Source of the DNA: Corbicula japonica
Lineage: Eukaryota > Mollusca > Bivalvia > Venerida > Cyrenidae
Length of the DNA stretch: 64,000 bases
Reading direction: 5' to 3'
NCBI GenBank assembly: GCA_038501625.1
Contig: JAZAYU010000010.1
Location: forward strand, 4,486,912 to 4,550,911
Shown here: in pieces, positions 11,139 to 23,379 of the stretch
How positions within the stretch are numbered: position 1 is the first letter of the stretch
Layout: each line of letters opens with the position of its first letter
Position numbers and translations under genes: made by a program
The notes under the pieces: generated by a model
What the model was told of the DNA's origin: nothing
Databases searched by the model: none
What the model saw: the letters and a program-made list of their open reading frames with translations, nothing else

Positions 11139-11930
11139 ACTAGACGGATGTTCAGTTGAACACTTGTGTCGCCCTCTGGTACAATGTCGGAAGAAAAATG
11201 CAAGAACAGAAAGGGGCATAACTCCATCTTGACAGAAACAACTAGTCATCATCAAGTTAGAGTGTGTTGTCTTGAGCAATAAAATTTGAAAAGTTGATGA
11301 AGAAATATTGAGAAATGGCACAGTTATAGCCAACATTAAGTTTTCGTGTCAAAATCCAAGTACAAAAAGGGCCAAAACTCCATCAAATGTAACCTTGACC
11401 TAAAGAATTTGGCATCATCATGAGCGTTTTGTCATAAGCAATTTAATTTGATAGTGTTTCATGAAGAAATATTGAGAAATGGCAAAGTTGTAGCCAACGT
11501 TAAGTTTTCGTGTCAAAATCCAAGAACAAAAAGGGGCATAACTCAACCAAATGTGACATTGACCTAAAGAATTTGGCATGATCGTGAGCATGTTGTCATA
11601 AGCAATATAATTTGAAAGTTTCATGAGAAATTGATATATGACAAAGTTATAGCCAACGTTTAGTTTTCGTGTCAAAATTCAAGTACAAAAAGGGGCATAA
11701 CTCATCCAAATGTGACCTTGACCTAAAGAATTTGGCGTCATCATGAGCGTAATGTCATAAGCAATGTAATTTGAAAGTTTCATGAAGAAATATAATTTGA
11801 GAAATGACAAAGTTATAGCCAACGTTAAGTTTTCGTGACGGACGGACGGAGGGACAGACAGACAGTCAGACAGACAGACAGACAAAGCGATCCCTATGTT
11901 TCGCCATTTCTTCGAAAGGGCGACACAAAA
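11139..11930 (+). mobile_element. Pearl-like element, copy 1 (4 core units)
   Basis: Starts ACTAGACGGATGTTCAGTTG, containing the palindrome TGTTCAGTTGAACA, then GTGTCGCCCTC. Four core repeats follow at a period of about 160 bp (TTTTCG landmarks at 11341, 11505, 11664, 11830). Then comes a GACGGACGG/GACAGACAG microsatellite, a short tail, and the end AGGGCGACACAAAA. The GTGTCGCCCT and AGGGCGACAC words are exact inverted repeats. A tandem core of about 160 bp followed by an ACGG microsatellite is the published architecture of the bivalve Pearl family, later related to non-autonomous Helitron/Helentron elements. It has no coding capacity. Confidence 0.85.
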
Positions 11931-12589
11931 AGTATATGAGGATTATGACATTATGCATGAGAAATGTTTTAAATGGCATACGTAATTGGGTATATGTTTA
12001 ATATTTAGAAATTAAATAAATGTCGAGTCATTTGGTAAACATAATTTTCGCTATTATTTATTAAAACCTCTTATAAGTTTTGGACTGCTATACAGTTTGT
12101 AGTGTTGTACCTAGCCATATAGAATTACTTCTCACATAATGCATTCTGGCGGATTCGATCGACATGTTGCGGTTTTTTGTTTGTTTCTTTGATACAAACG
12201 TCTCAAATAATCTCTACCAACGTTCTAATTGGTCATTGATTGTATATGTTTACAATGTATGCTAGTTTTGTTTCTTTCGTTTGCCAGGAGAGTTTGTTAA
12301 ATGAACCGTTTTGTCTTGAAATTAATTATCTAATGTCGTCTTTATTAATCATTTTCTTAAATGGATCCCATTACACTTACTTACACCGCAGGGTCAAAAT
12401 TAGAACAGTCTTTTATTGAAAAGTAATTATAAAATTGGGTACTTCTAAGGGGATTTACGTAAACAAAAAAATGCTGTTGATTAATAAGTTCTTATGTTAT
12501 TCACACTTATGAATGGTCCTAAAAAACGAAACAAGCAATTTAGAACAGTTTTCTGGTTGTTAGACCATTTTATTCATGAGATCTGGTCT
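11931..12589. other. No feature seen
   Basis: AT-rich intergenic sequence between the Pearl-like element and a PLE-tail repeat. No coding or RNA signal is recognised. Confidence 0.5.
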
Positions 12590-13005
12590 TGGTATGATCA
12601 TCGAGTACCCGCCCTTTGGCTTTGCAACGCTATTAGATTCTTTTGTTTTATATGTTTGTGTGCTTTTGAATGCAACAATGTTGAGCCGATAAGTGGGTTG
12701 GAGTGGTTTCACCAAGACAACTTTTATTTGTTTTGTGATATGAGAACCTGTTGGGGCAAGTGTGAGGTTGGTGCACCCTAGAACCTGGTTTAAACCCCCA
12801 GTGGCAATTTGATTTTCCACTGACCGTTCCAAGGCGGTAACCCCTCGGGTTCTCATTTTTGTTAATTGTTAGTGGTGTCACTTTTGAAACTGATCATTTT
12901 ATTAACCATGCTCTCTCTCCCTCTCTTCTTCTTGAATGTGTGGGGAGGCTGTTTTTTCTGAATGTGGCGATTCCTGATCTGCATATTTCACCTTTTTAGC
13001 AAAAT
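12590..13005 (+). repeat. PLE-tail repeat
   Basis: A long 5'-truncated copy of the commonest dispersed repeat in the window. Landmarks in order: GTTTTATATGTTTGTGTGC, ATATGAGAACCTGTTGGGGC, GGTGCACCCTAGAACCTGG, TTTAAACCC, CCACTGACCGTTCCAAGGCG, a CT-rich tract, GGGGAGGCTGTTTT, GTGGCGATTCCTGAT and a terminal ATATTTCACCTTTTT. Two other copies (25100-25795 and 49455-50640) join it to Penelope-like coding sequence, so I read it as the 3' untranslated end of that element. Confidence 0.8.
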
Positions 13006-13313
13006 TGAGGATAACTTTTGCAAGACTGTTCTAAAGTCAATTATTACAAGATTAAAGATTAAAAGGAAGACTGTTGCTGTCGTCTGATCACAAATAGAGA
13101 GTTAATGCAATGTCTTTCTAATGAAAAATTAAGGACAAAAAGTAAACAATTAGAACTTTGGATGAGTGTATAACAAACAAATTAAAACCTCTATGTGATA
13201 TGACGTCACTATTTATTATTTACGTTGAGGTCGACATTACTTTGGAGCGAATAAACAGTCATTCATGTTTTTGTGATTTTTCCCCGAAACAACTATTGTG
13301 ATTGATAGCGAAG

Positions 13314-13528
13314 CGAAGGTTCCATGTTCACCGTCATATGCATTCCAGCGTATTGTATTGTTTATTGGTGTAAATATTGAGTTGCGCTCAACCCGAGGCT
13401 AGGCGGTGTGGGCAGTAATATGCATTTCCATTACTGTCCATGAACAGGCTCAATCAAACCGAGCCTGCAATATTTCATATTTGTCGTGTTCGGCGACTTT
13501 CAAAATTACCTTTCATCTATCGTAATAG
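13314..13528 (+). repeat. Family A repeat
   Basis: Begins GAAGGTTCCATGTTCACCG and ends CCTTTCATCTAT, with the conserved GGGCAGTAAT...ATTACTG and CAGGCTC...GAGCCTG hairpins. It is truncated relative to copy 2, lacking its first 170 bp or so. Confidence 0.85.
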
Positions 13529-14233
13529 AGAGCTGAGGGATATCCTGCATCTTTATCACTATTTAAACAACAACACAATATATCAATCATTGTATCACCG
13601 ACTGCAAAATGTTCTATCCCATTTCTTCTATTTCCTCGATTGAAAAAATATTTTAAGTTAATCTTAGTCGTCACTGAGCGTGATAAACCCCTCTGAGATG
13701 CATGCCTATCACATCGCACAGGTTAACCAGATTGTATTACTTTGACCATTGTTTTGTATTTCTGTCAGTGAGAGTATACATTCTGACATTTTATACACTT
13801 TTAATTTTTCGGCGTTAGCTGTCTAAGCTCACTTTTGACCTAGTTTTTCGACCAATGAAATATTGAAAATAAAACTTATTATGCAGCGGGAAAATCAAAT
13901 AGATTATTTTGATTGGTTATTAGTGGGTCTCGTTAATGACTACCGTAACGATTTTTATATTGTGTGTTAGTATTTACATGGCACTTATATGTTCGGGCAT
14001 TTTCGTTTTTAAAAGCGATAATTGTATTGGAGAAATACTTACGGTATAAATAACCAGTTAAGTCAATTGATGGCTTAAATACGATTTTATATGGAATATT
14101 CATGGGTGTCAGGTAAACACTCGAGTACAATACACAGTGTAAAACGACAGAGAAGTGCAGATATTTCTGGTTCTTACTGGTTCCTTTCTAATTCCTTTGA
14201 TACTGATTGTTAATTTCAACTCCAGACATTCAA
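13529..14233. other. No feature seen
   Basis: AT-rich DNA with several short chance open frames but no protein similarity I recognise, between a family A copy and a tRNA-like sequence. Confidence 0.5.
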
Positions 14234-14306
14234 ATCGCCTTGGTGTAGTAGTTACCACACTCGCCTCTCAAGCGGATGTCCCGGGTTCAATACTCGGGAG
14301 GGACAC
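14234..14306 (+). tRNA. tRNA-Glu(CTC)-like sequence, probably pseudogene
   Basis: The internal promoter boxes are clear: A box TGGTGTAGTAGTTA at 14241 and B box GGTTCAATAC at 14284. The D stem (GGT/ACC) and anticodon stem (4 of 5 pairs) form; the loop CTCTCAA would place CTC as anticodon. The T stem forms with all five pairs, one of them G-U. The acceptor stem is poor (about 4 of 7 pairs). A run of eight T follows from 14307, as expected for a Pol III terminator. A decayed tRNA gene or the head of a SINE both fit. Confidence 0.45.
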
Positions 14307-15359
14307 TTTTTTTTAAGTTAGTTTACGTAAAAGTTGGTAGATTTCGCTCTTGTAACAAGTTGTTATTATTTTCATTTATTGTATTTTAATAACATTTATT
14401 CGTCATTAGTACTAACTCTACAAGAGGTATTTTAATTGAAACTGAATAAATGTACAGTTAACGTTAGACATTCTTCTTTAATCGACGTATTATCACCAGA
14501 CGAAATTTTTGCACGCTCTTTATTTCTTTCTTTCTTATATATAAAAATCTTTTCCATCAACGCCGTTTATCTTTTTTAAAGATATTTCTTGTTAAAATAT
14601 GTTTTCAAGGCCGACCAGATATGCGACTAGTACTGCTGTACTAGACAATAGCGTTGAAAAACTGTGTTCGTTAACAACTTATACTGTCTAAGTAAATAGA
14701 AAACATCCAACAAATTAATCAGTTTTCCGCCGTAAGTTTCTAGATAACAATATACAATTATTTTTTTAAGAAATACGTGCAAGAGAACTTGTCGCGAAGG
14801 GAAACGTGATACATGATGCAAGTGTTTTCCTAAAATATTGCCAGCTATGAATGAATGTCTTCGAGTTCAATATTTTGTAAATACTGACAATTATTTTAGC
14901 GAAGTGCGAATAAAAAGACCTTAACTGCATTTCATTCAAAGTTAATTTACATGTGTTGTTTTTTTCCTCAAAATTTATTTTAAAATCAATTTCAAGCTGA
15001 TTTCAAAGTAGACTTTACAGGGTCTTAGAACTTTTTTGTTAAACTTACGGCAACACGGTAGAAATGCATATATTATTCAAAGAAATATCGTAATCATTTA
15101 AAAAGGGCTGTTGCCGAATTTCAAATAGACTTAGATGTCGTGTTTAATAATTTCAGTATAAAATGTACACGAACGTTGTATTTATTTATCAAATTACCTC
15201 AAAATTGAGCATTTTCATTTATTGTTCTTTCGGTCGCCTTTAAGTATTTGCATATATTTAATCATGTCTAATTATGTCGCATGGGGTGATACAAACGCTA
15301 GTCTCGGCATGCTATTTAATCGTATTCTTGTCCGATTTGCAAAAAAGTAAAAGCCCTTA
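14307..15359. other. No feature seen
   Basis: About 1 kb of AT-rich DNA after the tRNA-like sequence. No repeat, RNA gene or coding region is recognised. Confidence 0.5.
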
Positions 15360-15440
15360 TAAATGATATCGCCTCTAGTTTGGATCGAACACGCACCGGC
15401 ATAATCAGTACTTTGCATGTTCCGTACATGTTACTAGAAA
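15360..15440 (-). repeat. tRNA-derived SINE-like fragment
   Basis: On the minus strand GTGTTCGATCCAAACTAG resembles a Pol III B box region and is followed by AGGCGATATC, like the GGGGCAATATC that follows the B box in the copy at 15621-15720. The A box end is not convincing. Confidence 0.4.
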
Positions 15441-15620
15441 GTACCTGAAAACTGGTTACATGACTGTAGAGCAGTCTCTAAGACTTAGTGACAGCCCACG
15501 TTAATGTTAATTTATCACTTGTGAACTTATCTTCATTACAATTCCTACTTATAGGCCATATTTGGAAATATGTAACTTAGATTTTTCTGAACAAACAGCG
15601 CTGCTGTAAATTTCTAAAGA

Positions 15621-15720
15621 TATTGCCCCTAGCTGGGAGCGTACCCGCAACGTCACGGCGACAGCGCCTAGCCGTGCAATTCAGACAACGCAACCGATTG
15701 AACAAGCCGGGACAACCGAA
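15621..15720 (-). repeat. tRNA-derived SINE-like repeat
   Basis: Read on the minus strand it has an A-box-like TTGTTCAATCGGTTG (complement of 15691-15705) and a B-box-like GGGTACGCTCCC (complement of 15635-15646), then CTAGGGGCAATATC and GAAATTTACA. The block TAGGCGCTGTCGCCGT recurs at 44065-44080 with the same downstream words, so this is a dispersed family and not a single tRNA gene. Confidence 0.55.
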
Positions 15721-16105
15721 CTACCCAAAACGGGTGGTCGGATTGCCTGATATACGTTCATCACTGCATGACATCGGAAACGGGTTATTTTTACTGATAA
15801 TATGTACGGGGAGACTTTTTACGAGCCCGAAAGTTAGAATAACTCGATAGTAAAATCACTATTTCAATGTTGTTGGTTTTTTCAGTGTTAGTAGGTTGTG
15901 ACATATATAAACCCTTAAGACCTTAATTGGTACTTTTTCACACCAACGTCTACCATTTTAGAACCATATAAAAAAGTTTTGTAAACCACCGAACGCGAAC
16001 AATATGAAAATATCGCTCAGGTTTGATTGTACTCAAGAACATTCAAGGACGTGTTATCAATGACAGTTATGATTATTGGATGGATTACTATCGTCGATAT
16101 AACAT
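15721..16105. other. No feature seen
   Basis: Unassigned sequence between the SINE-like repeat and the second Pearl-like element. Confidence 0.5.
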
Positions 16106-17024
16106 ACTAGATGGGTGTTCAGATGAACACTTGTGTCGCCCTCGGGTACAATGTCGGAAGAAAAATGCAAGTACAAAAAGGGGCATAACTCAATCTTGAC
16201 AAAAACAACTTGTCATCATCACGAGTGTGTTGTCTTGAGCAATATAATTAAAAAGTTACATGATGAAATATTGAGAAATCGCAAAGTTATGGCCAACGTT
16301 ATGTTATCTTGTAAAAATCCAAGTACAAAAAGGGGCGTAACTCCATCAAATGCGACGTTGAGCTAAAGAATTCAGCATCATCATGAGCGTGTTGTCATAA
16401 GCAATATAATTTGAAAGTTTCATTAAGAGATATTGAGAAATGGCAAATTATTGCCAACATTAAGTTTTTGCGTTAAAATCCAATTCAAAAGGGGCCTTAC
16501 TCCATCAAATGTGACCTTGACCTTAAAAATGTGGCATCATCATGAGCGTGTTGTTATAAGCAATATAATTTAAAAGTTTCATGAAGAAATATTGAGAAAT
16601 GGCAAAGTTATAGCCAACGTTAAGTTTTCGTGTCAAAATCTCAGTACAAAAAGGGGCCTAACTCCATCAAATGTTACCTTGACCTAAAGAATTTGGCACC
16701 ATCATGAGCGTGTTGTCATAAGCAATATAATTTGAAAGTTTCATGAAGAAATATTGAGAAATTGCAACGTTATAGCCAACGTTAAGTTTTCGTGTCAAAA
16801 TCTAAGTACAAAAAGGGGCCTAACTCCATCAGATGTGATCTTGACCTAAAGAATTTGGCATCATCATGAGCGTGTTGTCATAAGTAATATAATTTGAAAG
16901 TTTCATGAAGAAATATTAAGAAATGGCAAAGTTATAGCCAACGTTAAGTTTTCGTGACGGACAGACCGACGGACGGACGGACGGACAAAGCGATCCCTAT
17001 GTTCTTCGAAAGGGCGACACAAAA
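16106..17024 (+). mobile_element. Pearl-like element, copy 2 (5 core units)
   Basis: Same architecture as copy 1: ACTAGATGG, a TGTTCAGATGAACA palindrome, GTGTCGCCCTC, five core repeats (landmarks at about 16304, 16465, 16625, 16787, 16949; spacing 160-162 bp), a GACGGACGG microsatellite, then CAAAGCGATCCCTATG and the end AGGGCGACACAAAAA. It has one core unit more than copy 1, showing that the number of units changes between insertions. No protein is encoded. Confidence 0.87.
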
Positions 17025-17268
17025 ATGTAAAATTACTTTCTCCTACGTGCATGGTCAATTTACACTAATCATTAAAGTTCATACGATGTATATTTAATTT
17101 ATTTTTAAACCTCAGCCCGGTAAATAATAAAAGGTTGTAAATAGAATCCTCTATTATCATTCATTCAATGTTGTATGCGCATTACTGTTTTCTTTGAGGT
17201 ATCGGTTTCGTAGTATCAAACATAAAGATGAACACTGTATCAGAGTTATCCGCGGATATTTGGGTGTT

Positions 17269-17352
17269 GTCCTAGCTAGCTCAATCGGTAGAGTGTTCGG
17301 CTTTATATGGCCAGGCCCTGACTGTACGGGTTCGCTTCCAAGCGTAGGCTTA
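17269..17352 (+). repeat. tRNA-derived SINE head or tRNA pseudogene
   Basis: A near-consensus A box, TAGCTCAATCGGTAGAGTG (17277-17295), is followed 33 bp later by a B box, GGTTCGCTTCC (17329-17339). The acceptor and T stems do not pair well, so it is not a functional tRNA. It resembles the SINE-like copy at 15621-15720 in its A box region. A PLE-tail copy begins about 45 bp downstream on the other strand. Confidence 0.55.
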
Positions 17353-17394
17353 CAATTATTGATACTGCAATCACATTGAAATGGAAATTTGTGA

Positions 17395-17640
17395 AAAAGT
17401 GAAATATTCATATCAGGGATGGCCACATCCAGCAGACACAGCCTCCCCACACAGCCAAACAGTAGAGAGGAAAAGAGAGCATGGTATTACAATAATCAAT
17501 TTCAATATGGACGCCACAAACAATAAACGAAAGTGAGAACCCGAGCGGTTACCGCCTTGGAACGGTCAGTGGCAAAACAATTTGCCACTGGTGGGTTTAA
17601 ACCAGGTTCTAGGGTGCACCAGAGAAGGCTGCTTACGAAT
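17395..17640 (-). repeat. PLE-tail repeat
   Basis: Minus-strand copy of the terminal part: GGTGCACCCTAGAACCTGG, TTTAAACCC, CCACTGACCGTTCCAAGGCG, GGGGAGGCTGTGT, then GGCCATCCCTGATATGAATA and ATTTCAC. The order matches the plus-strand copies exactly. Confidence 0.85.
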
Positions 17641-19149
17641 GATGAGTAGATTAAGTGCATTCCGAATATAGTATCGACAGAATGGTCCTTAATGTAAATA
17701 CACAAACATTTAATATTTTTTTCAAGAGCATCACTTGAACTTACTGACGGCTTCTTTTGATCACGACCTGTCATATGCATGATACTGGAATCGTTTGTGC
17801 GGAAATTGCGCCCATAACTCATTATTTATCTATTTGATGTGAATGAAAAGTAGTTTCCAAGGAACCTTTAAGATAAAACAATCACCTAAGATTGCTATTT
17901 TATCCTTCTGGAAATGTTGATGGTTGGAAGCGTTCATCTAACGGAAACTAGCAATTTGATTCCCTGGTTTTGCGTCGTTAGGAACACATGCAGGGCAAAA
18001 ACCCACAATTCCGCATTCTTAATATCCTGCCAATCGCTGAATATAGTAAAGTGCATCCTTGTTGCTGAGAAATTTAATACAAAACAGGTCTTAACATTTC
18101 CATAATCTAGAAGCTGAAATATTTACTGAATCGTTTATGTTGTTAATTGGGCATATAAAAAGCTAGTTATTCCTGTATTTTACAGTGTACCAATCTAATG
18201 ACTAATAAGAATTACTCGTTTATAACAATCTAAAAAGAGGTTGAGCGGCAGAAATAATACCGCGATTTTTTAGGTTTTTGTTTATTTTTGCCTTCAGAAA
18301 AAAGATCGTTTAAATACACTTTTTAAATACTACCTTAATAATACTACCCTGAAATTAAGACAATCCACAAAATAGGATCACTATTTTAATGTCCCTTTTA
18401 ACGGTTCTGTACTATTTTATCCAGGAATTAAGACCATCCCACTAATAGGACCAGCTAAGTCCAGTCCTACTGGTGGTTGTAATAGGAAGATGTCACTGTA
18501 AATAGGTTTTAATTGTTACAATTATTCTAACAATTTATATCCGTATAATGATGTATATCCAATGTGTTAACCATAAAGCCGTATTGTTTTAAAAAATATG
18601 AGGTTTCAAAATCAAATTGAAACTTTCTTTTCTTGCATTTTAAAAAATTAAATATATTATGTTATTAACAATTATTAAAAAATGTATGATGATATAAACA
18701 GCAGGAAATTGTGGAAAATATAAATATTTGTTATGAAGACATAACAATTTTTACATATCGCAGGCAAAAGTATACTTACTTATTTTTAAAGCATATTAGA
18801 AGCGAAAACGTTTTAATTACTGAAATACCCTAATTATTATACATGTATTATTAAATAATATGGTTTATTAATATAAGCAAGTAAACATAATTGAAAATAA
18901 GTAGACGAATACATAAATTTAGGTTTTCTTGTAATTATTAAAATGTAATATGTTGTTTATACGTGAAAAATCCGCATCCGATATTTTTAAATGTTGGTTA
19001 TGAAATTTAAAAAATGCTATACTACATATCATTTTAGTAACCATGTTATGTTTTTGCTCTATAAGTCTTATGCTCTTTAAGAATGATCATTTATCAAGGA
19101 ACACGCTTTTCTTCGGATGTTATGTTCCCTCAATTTAAAACATTATTTT
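17641..19149. other. No feature seen
   Basis: Very AT-rich DNA, especially 18550-19050. Short chance frames only. Confidence 0.5.
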
Positions 19150-19290
19150 AATTAGTTTCCTCCATCTGAGTATGAGAAAACATCACGCGAACTTATTAGT
19201 TTTCAAGATGTTTGCATAACAATTAAACGAACACATGCCTTATTATTTTCTACGCAAAGTTTTATTAGAAATTGAATTGCATTCTGTTCA
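19150..19290. repeat. Family G, diverged copy
   Basis: Shares ATTTGCATAAC-like, TTATTAGAA and spacing with 21340-21480 and 23380-23540. Similarity is old and patchy. Confidence 0.35.
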
Positions 19291-21339
19291 CCATTGCGTA
19301 TGTCAAATACAAGGAGCTTTCCGTTAGATAATTTGTTGGATGTCTAAAAATTCAATTTTAAAATTATTAGTTTCACAAATAATAAGGACGTACAAGGGAA
19401 GCGCCGTCAATTAAGATCTCAGGCAAATGAGATTTTCATTTTGTAAATCAAAACTCCGAACGCTTGCGGAGAAACGTAATTCGTTGTATTAATACTGTAA
19501 CTTATTTTTTTATGAGGGATATAATCTAGGTCTTTTCGATGTCACTTGAAAAACGTATTTCGTTGTCTGTAATATCGATGACCCTGAATGAAATGTTTAG
19601 CTGTTATGACAATGCGTTGATTTAAATCTTTAACATTGTTTGAAATTGGATAGAAGCCAACACGTGACAAAATAATAAACCCGCAAGATGTTGCACGAAG
19701 TGGATTGCATTCTAGAAATGGAAAATTTACAATTGTAAATTCAAAACGATATATTTCTTGATATGTTTAGTTTCTCACTTGTAACAAAATATTCAATGAA
19801 CAGATTAAAATTAAGACACCTGCATGTTGATTGCTTTTCTACGTATGCTATTTAATAATAAAGCAGGACATCGTTGTGCTATGTTTGTGAATACTGATAA
19901 AATTTGTTATCTATATCATATCATCAAGAACTAGACAAAAGAAATGATAGACAATGTTAGAGCTCGTAAATGGTCGCTGTTTAAGTTTTCCCAAAATATT
20001 TAATAACTTTTTAACTCCTGTTAGTATAGGAGATCGATCAGTTATATCAGAGTGAATCATCATAGATGATTTGAATAAATGGCTTTTTATATGTTGTGAT
20101 GTTTTACTGAATACAGTTGAACATTTTTCTCATCTTAATTCACAGGTGAATCATTCCTATACCTTGTGTTAATTTTAGTTATATGTATTATTTGAAAAGT
20201 ATCATTCTTGAACTAGCTCATACACTCCAATTTTTCTAGACGTGGATTTTGCAGATGTATGCGTTTGTTAGGCAAATGGCTTTATGTCTACAGTGGTAAA
20301 TTCATATCGCTCCTGAAATGAACTCCCCTTTTATTATTTCTTTGCCGCAAACAAAGAAAGATGTTTTCTAGTTTTAATAACAAATACCAAGATTTATTTC
20401 ATATATAGAATTGCAGTTTAAAGTCACTACCAAGGCCTGGTATCTGTCAAACTGTGTTTTATGAAGAATTGATTTACAAATGACGAACACACTGCTCAAT
20501 TTCTCCATTTTTATTTTTCGTAAAATCCATCTGTACGGCTATCATCAGCTTATTTTACACTCCTCTGCATACATGAATAATTCAACGTTCGATGTGCTTT
20601 CATCTTTCCTTGTACGTCAGTTGCAGGGGTTTTGGAGTACATGACTGTTTGCATGTTCCGTGTTTGTTTTCATCATTTAAAAATTGGCATAAATATGAAG
20701 TATTTCGTTTAGCCAAAGACCTAAACAAACTCTTATCAAAAAGTCCATCCTCAGAAATAAATAAATAAGAATCTCATAATTAACATGTAAATAGGTTTCG
20801 TATTGCAATGTCCATAATCTTATGAAAACGATCCAATATGATATCAATTCAATCCTGAAATGGCTTAATAATAATGAAAACATAGAATATTGTTTCTTTT
20901 TGTACAAAGTCTACTTTAAATTGCTATGTATAATGTATAATGTACCGATGTATGTAGAACAACTACATAATATTAAATGTGAAGTTGAATTACGAGATAA
21001 AAGTCTATGCTATTTTTAACGTGAACCCAGTTTCCTGGACGCGCCTTTGCCATTTCAAGCGATGATCTATGATGGTATAACTTATTGACTTTAAATTTAT
21101 TTTCATTTAAAAGTATTTAATTAGCACTATTTACCCTTTTTGTTTATACTTTTATATCTAGAGCCGTAGTTACGATCACTTTCCAAGTCACAAGCGTTTA
21201 AAATGCATTTACATTTTCTATAATTTTATTCAATTTAGTGACATTTGTTGTTTGTTTTTTTTCAATGCAATAAAATTAACTGAAGAATGTTAAGATTTTC
21301 AAAAATCACTTGATTGTGTGAATTTCTCTCAAGCCCTAA
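19291..21339. other. No feature seen
   Basis: AT-rich unassigned DNA. A segment at about 20375-20450 weakly resembles 24990-25060 (GCAGTTTAAAGTCAC versus GCAGTTTAAAATCAC), suggesting an old shared repeat. Confidence 0.45.
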
Positions 21340-21480
21340 CATTCTTCAAATTCGTTTCTGTCTCTTGCACATTGGATTATTCATGCAGGCAGATTAAATT
21401 GAAATCCATTTGCATAACGATTTAATCAAAACAAACTTTTACTGCCAACACAAGAGTTTATTAGAAGTTAAAATTATACT
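21340..21480. repeat. Family G, diverged copy
   Basis: Contains CATTTGCATAACGATTTAAT and GAGTTTATTAGAAGTTA in the order seen at 19150-19290 and 23380-23540. Confidence 0.4.
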
Positions 21481-22414
21481 TTGAAAAGCGATCTACTCCA
21501 AAATGTAAATGTCTCAGACAACTAAAACTCAGTTCAACTTACTTATTGATTTACCGCTTAAGCTTAGTAACGTATTTCTTTAATATATATTTTAATTAAA
21601 CCGGTAGCGCGCTATCGTTTAATAGGATACAACCTTAATACATGTATTTGACTGGCAAAATACAATAACACCTTATTTATGGATTGATTTTGCCAAAGAA
21701 GAACTAACAATCACTTCATCCGGGCCACCATAGCGACCTGACATCTCCTTGTTATGCCTTTTCATCGTTTGTGACTTCAACGGTACATCCCCAATGGATT
21801 CAATATTTCGAAGGTATCCAAAGTATATAAATTCAATGCGGTTTGGATTTGTATCGATTAGTTTATAACTAAACAATGGTATAATTAAGAAATAGTATGT
21901 GTTAATTTACACCTAGTTTGTTTTGGCTGAAAAGGCAGCGTAATGTAAAAAGCATACTATCTATTTCAAGTGTATAATTTATTTCACACCGACTAGGTTT
22001 AATTTGTTTAATGCGCTTTGTCTTTTGATTTTGTCAACAACGATACTGGCAATTTATTACCTGGCAATAAAAGTTTCTTCAATTTTCATTGTTGCTGTGA
22101 ATTGTAAGCACATTATTGCTAATATATATTCACTGGCATGGCCAAATTTCTGCATGATGAAAAGTGCGTATGATCAGATTAAAATGAGTAGAATTTGATT
22201 TCTAAAAGCAGTTGGAATATTAGATTTGTTCTGGTAAATATCGAAAATTGAAATTGTAAAGTCTGCATTCCTGCAAACCAGAGCAAGATTTCAATCAGTT
22301 TCACCAGATATAGAAAAGTGTATTTTAAAACCATATCCAAGACAAGCAATAAGACAATTAGATTGGATATAGCTGATAATTTGTCTAATAATTAACAATT
22401 TTATTAGAACATTA
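21481..22414. other. No feature seen
   Basis: AT-rich unassigned DNA with chance open frames only. Confidence 0.5.
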
Positions 22415-22625
22415 TAAGCTGGTTTAAACACCCAGTGGCAAATTGTTTTGCCCCTATCCTTCCAAGGCGGCAACCCAAAGGGATCTCGATTTCTTTATTG
22501 TTTGTGGCTTATTTGAATTTGACATACTTATAAAAAAAACAAGCTCTCGCTTCTTTTTCGCTGCGTGGAGAGGCTATGATTTGTGAGTGTGGCGATTCCT
22601 GATATGCATATTTCATTTTTTAAGT
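22415..22625 (+). repeat. PLE-tail repeat
   Basis: A 5'-truncated copy from GCTGGTTTAAACACCCAGTG through TTCCAAGGCGGCAACCC, GCGTGGAGAGGCT and GTGGCGATTCCTGATATGC to ATTTCATTTTTT. Confidence 0.85.
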
Positions 22626-22639
22626 TAAAGAAGTCGGTT

Positions 22640-23379
22640 TAATTGTTAGTTTCGGGAAAATATTTAAAACATGGTATGTCATATAAAACGTCATTCTACG
22701 TATACGTGTAAGAGGTTTAATTTGGAAAATCTTAGAATTTGATAAAATAAAAAGGAAGCCTTATGGCCGCATTATAAATACACCATGAGGCCAGAATCTG
22801 CCATATGATTCATGCATGCCGGAAATGTTTGCATATTCCCAATTTACACTTTATAATAACTGAAAATATTTGTTCTGTATAAATCTATACATGTAAGTAT
22901 CGATAAAGGTTGTTATTCAATAAAATTAACGGCAGTCTTTAATTTTGGAATGGGTTAAGATTATGTTGCGAATACTGTAGTACATGTACTGTTACAAACT
23001 GTGGGCTCTACTAGATATGTGAATGGCAGTCGATATAAAAGCTTGTTTATTTAAATTATGTTTTAATTTAATAAAATGTCTTGGCAATACTGTATTATAT
23101 TGTATAGAAACCAGTCAAATACATACATATTAAGTGCTTGTACAAGTGTTTATTTTAAATGAACTGACTAACATCATTGCAAGAAGTTTAACAATAACTT
23201 TTTAAATATTTATGAATAATTATTTGATTGCTACTAAACTATTTTTGATATGCTACACCTTGAAGCAAAATTCAGTTTATTGCTTATTATTACGCTAATA
23301 TTTGATACATGTTGATTTTTAATATTAACTTTCAAAGGTCAATAGTTTTGAGGCTCTCGAGCCTGTTTTTTTTTTTTGT
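22640..23379. other. No feature seen
   Basis: AT-rich DNA. Contains a poly-T run at about 23367-23378 and no gene. Confidence 0.5.
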
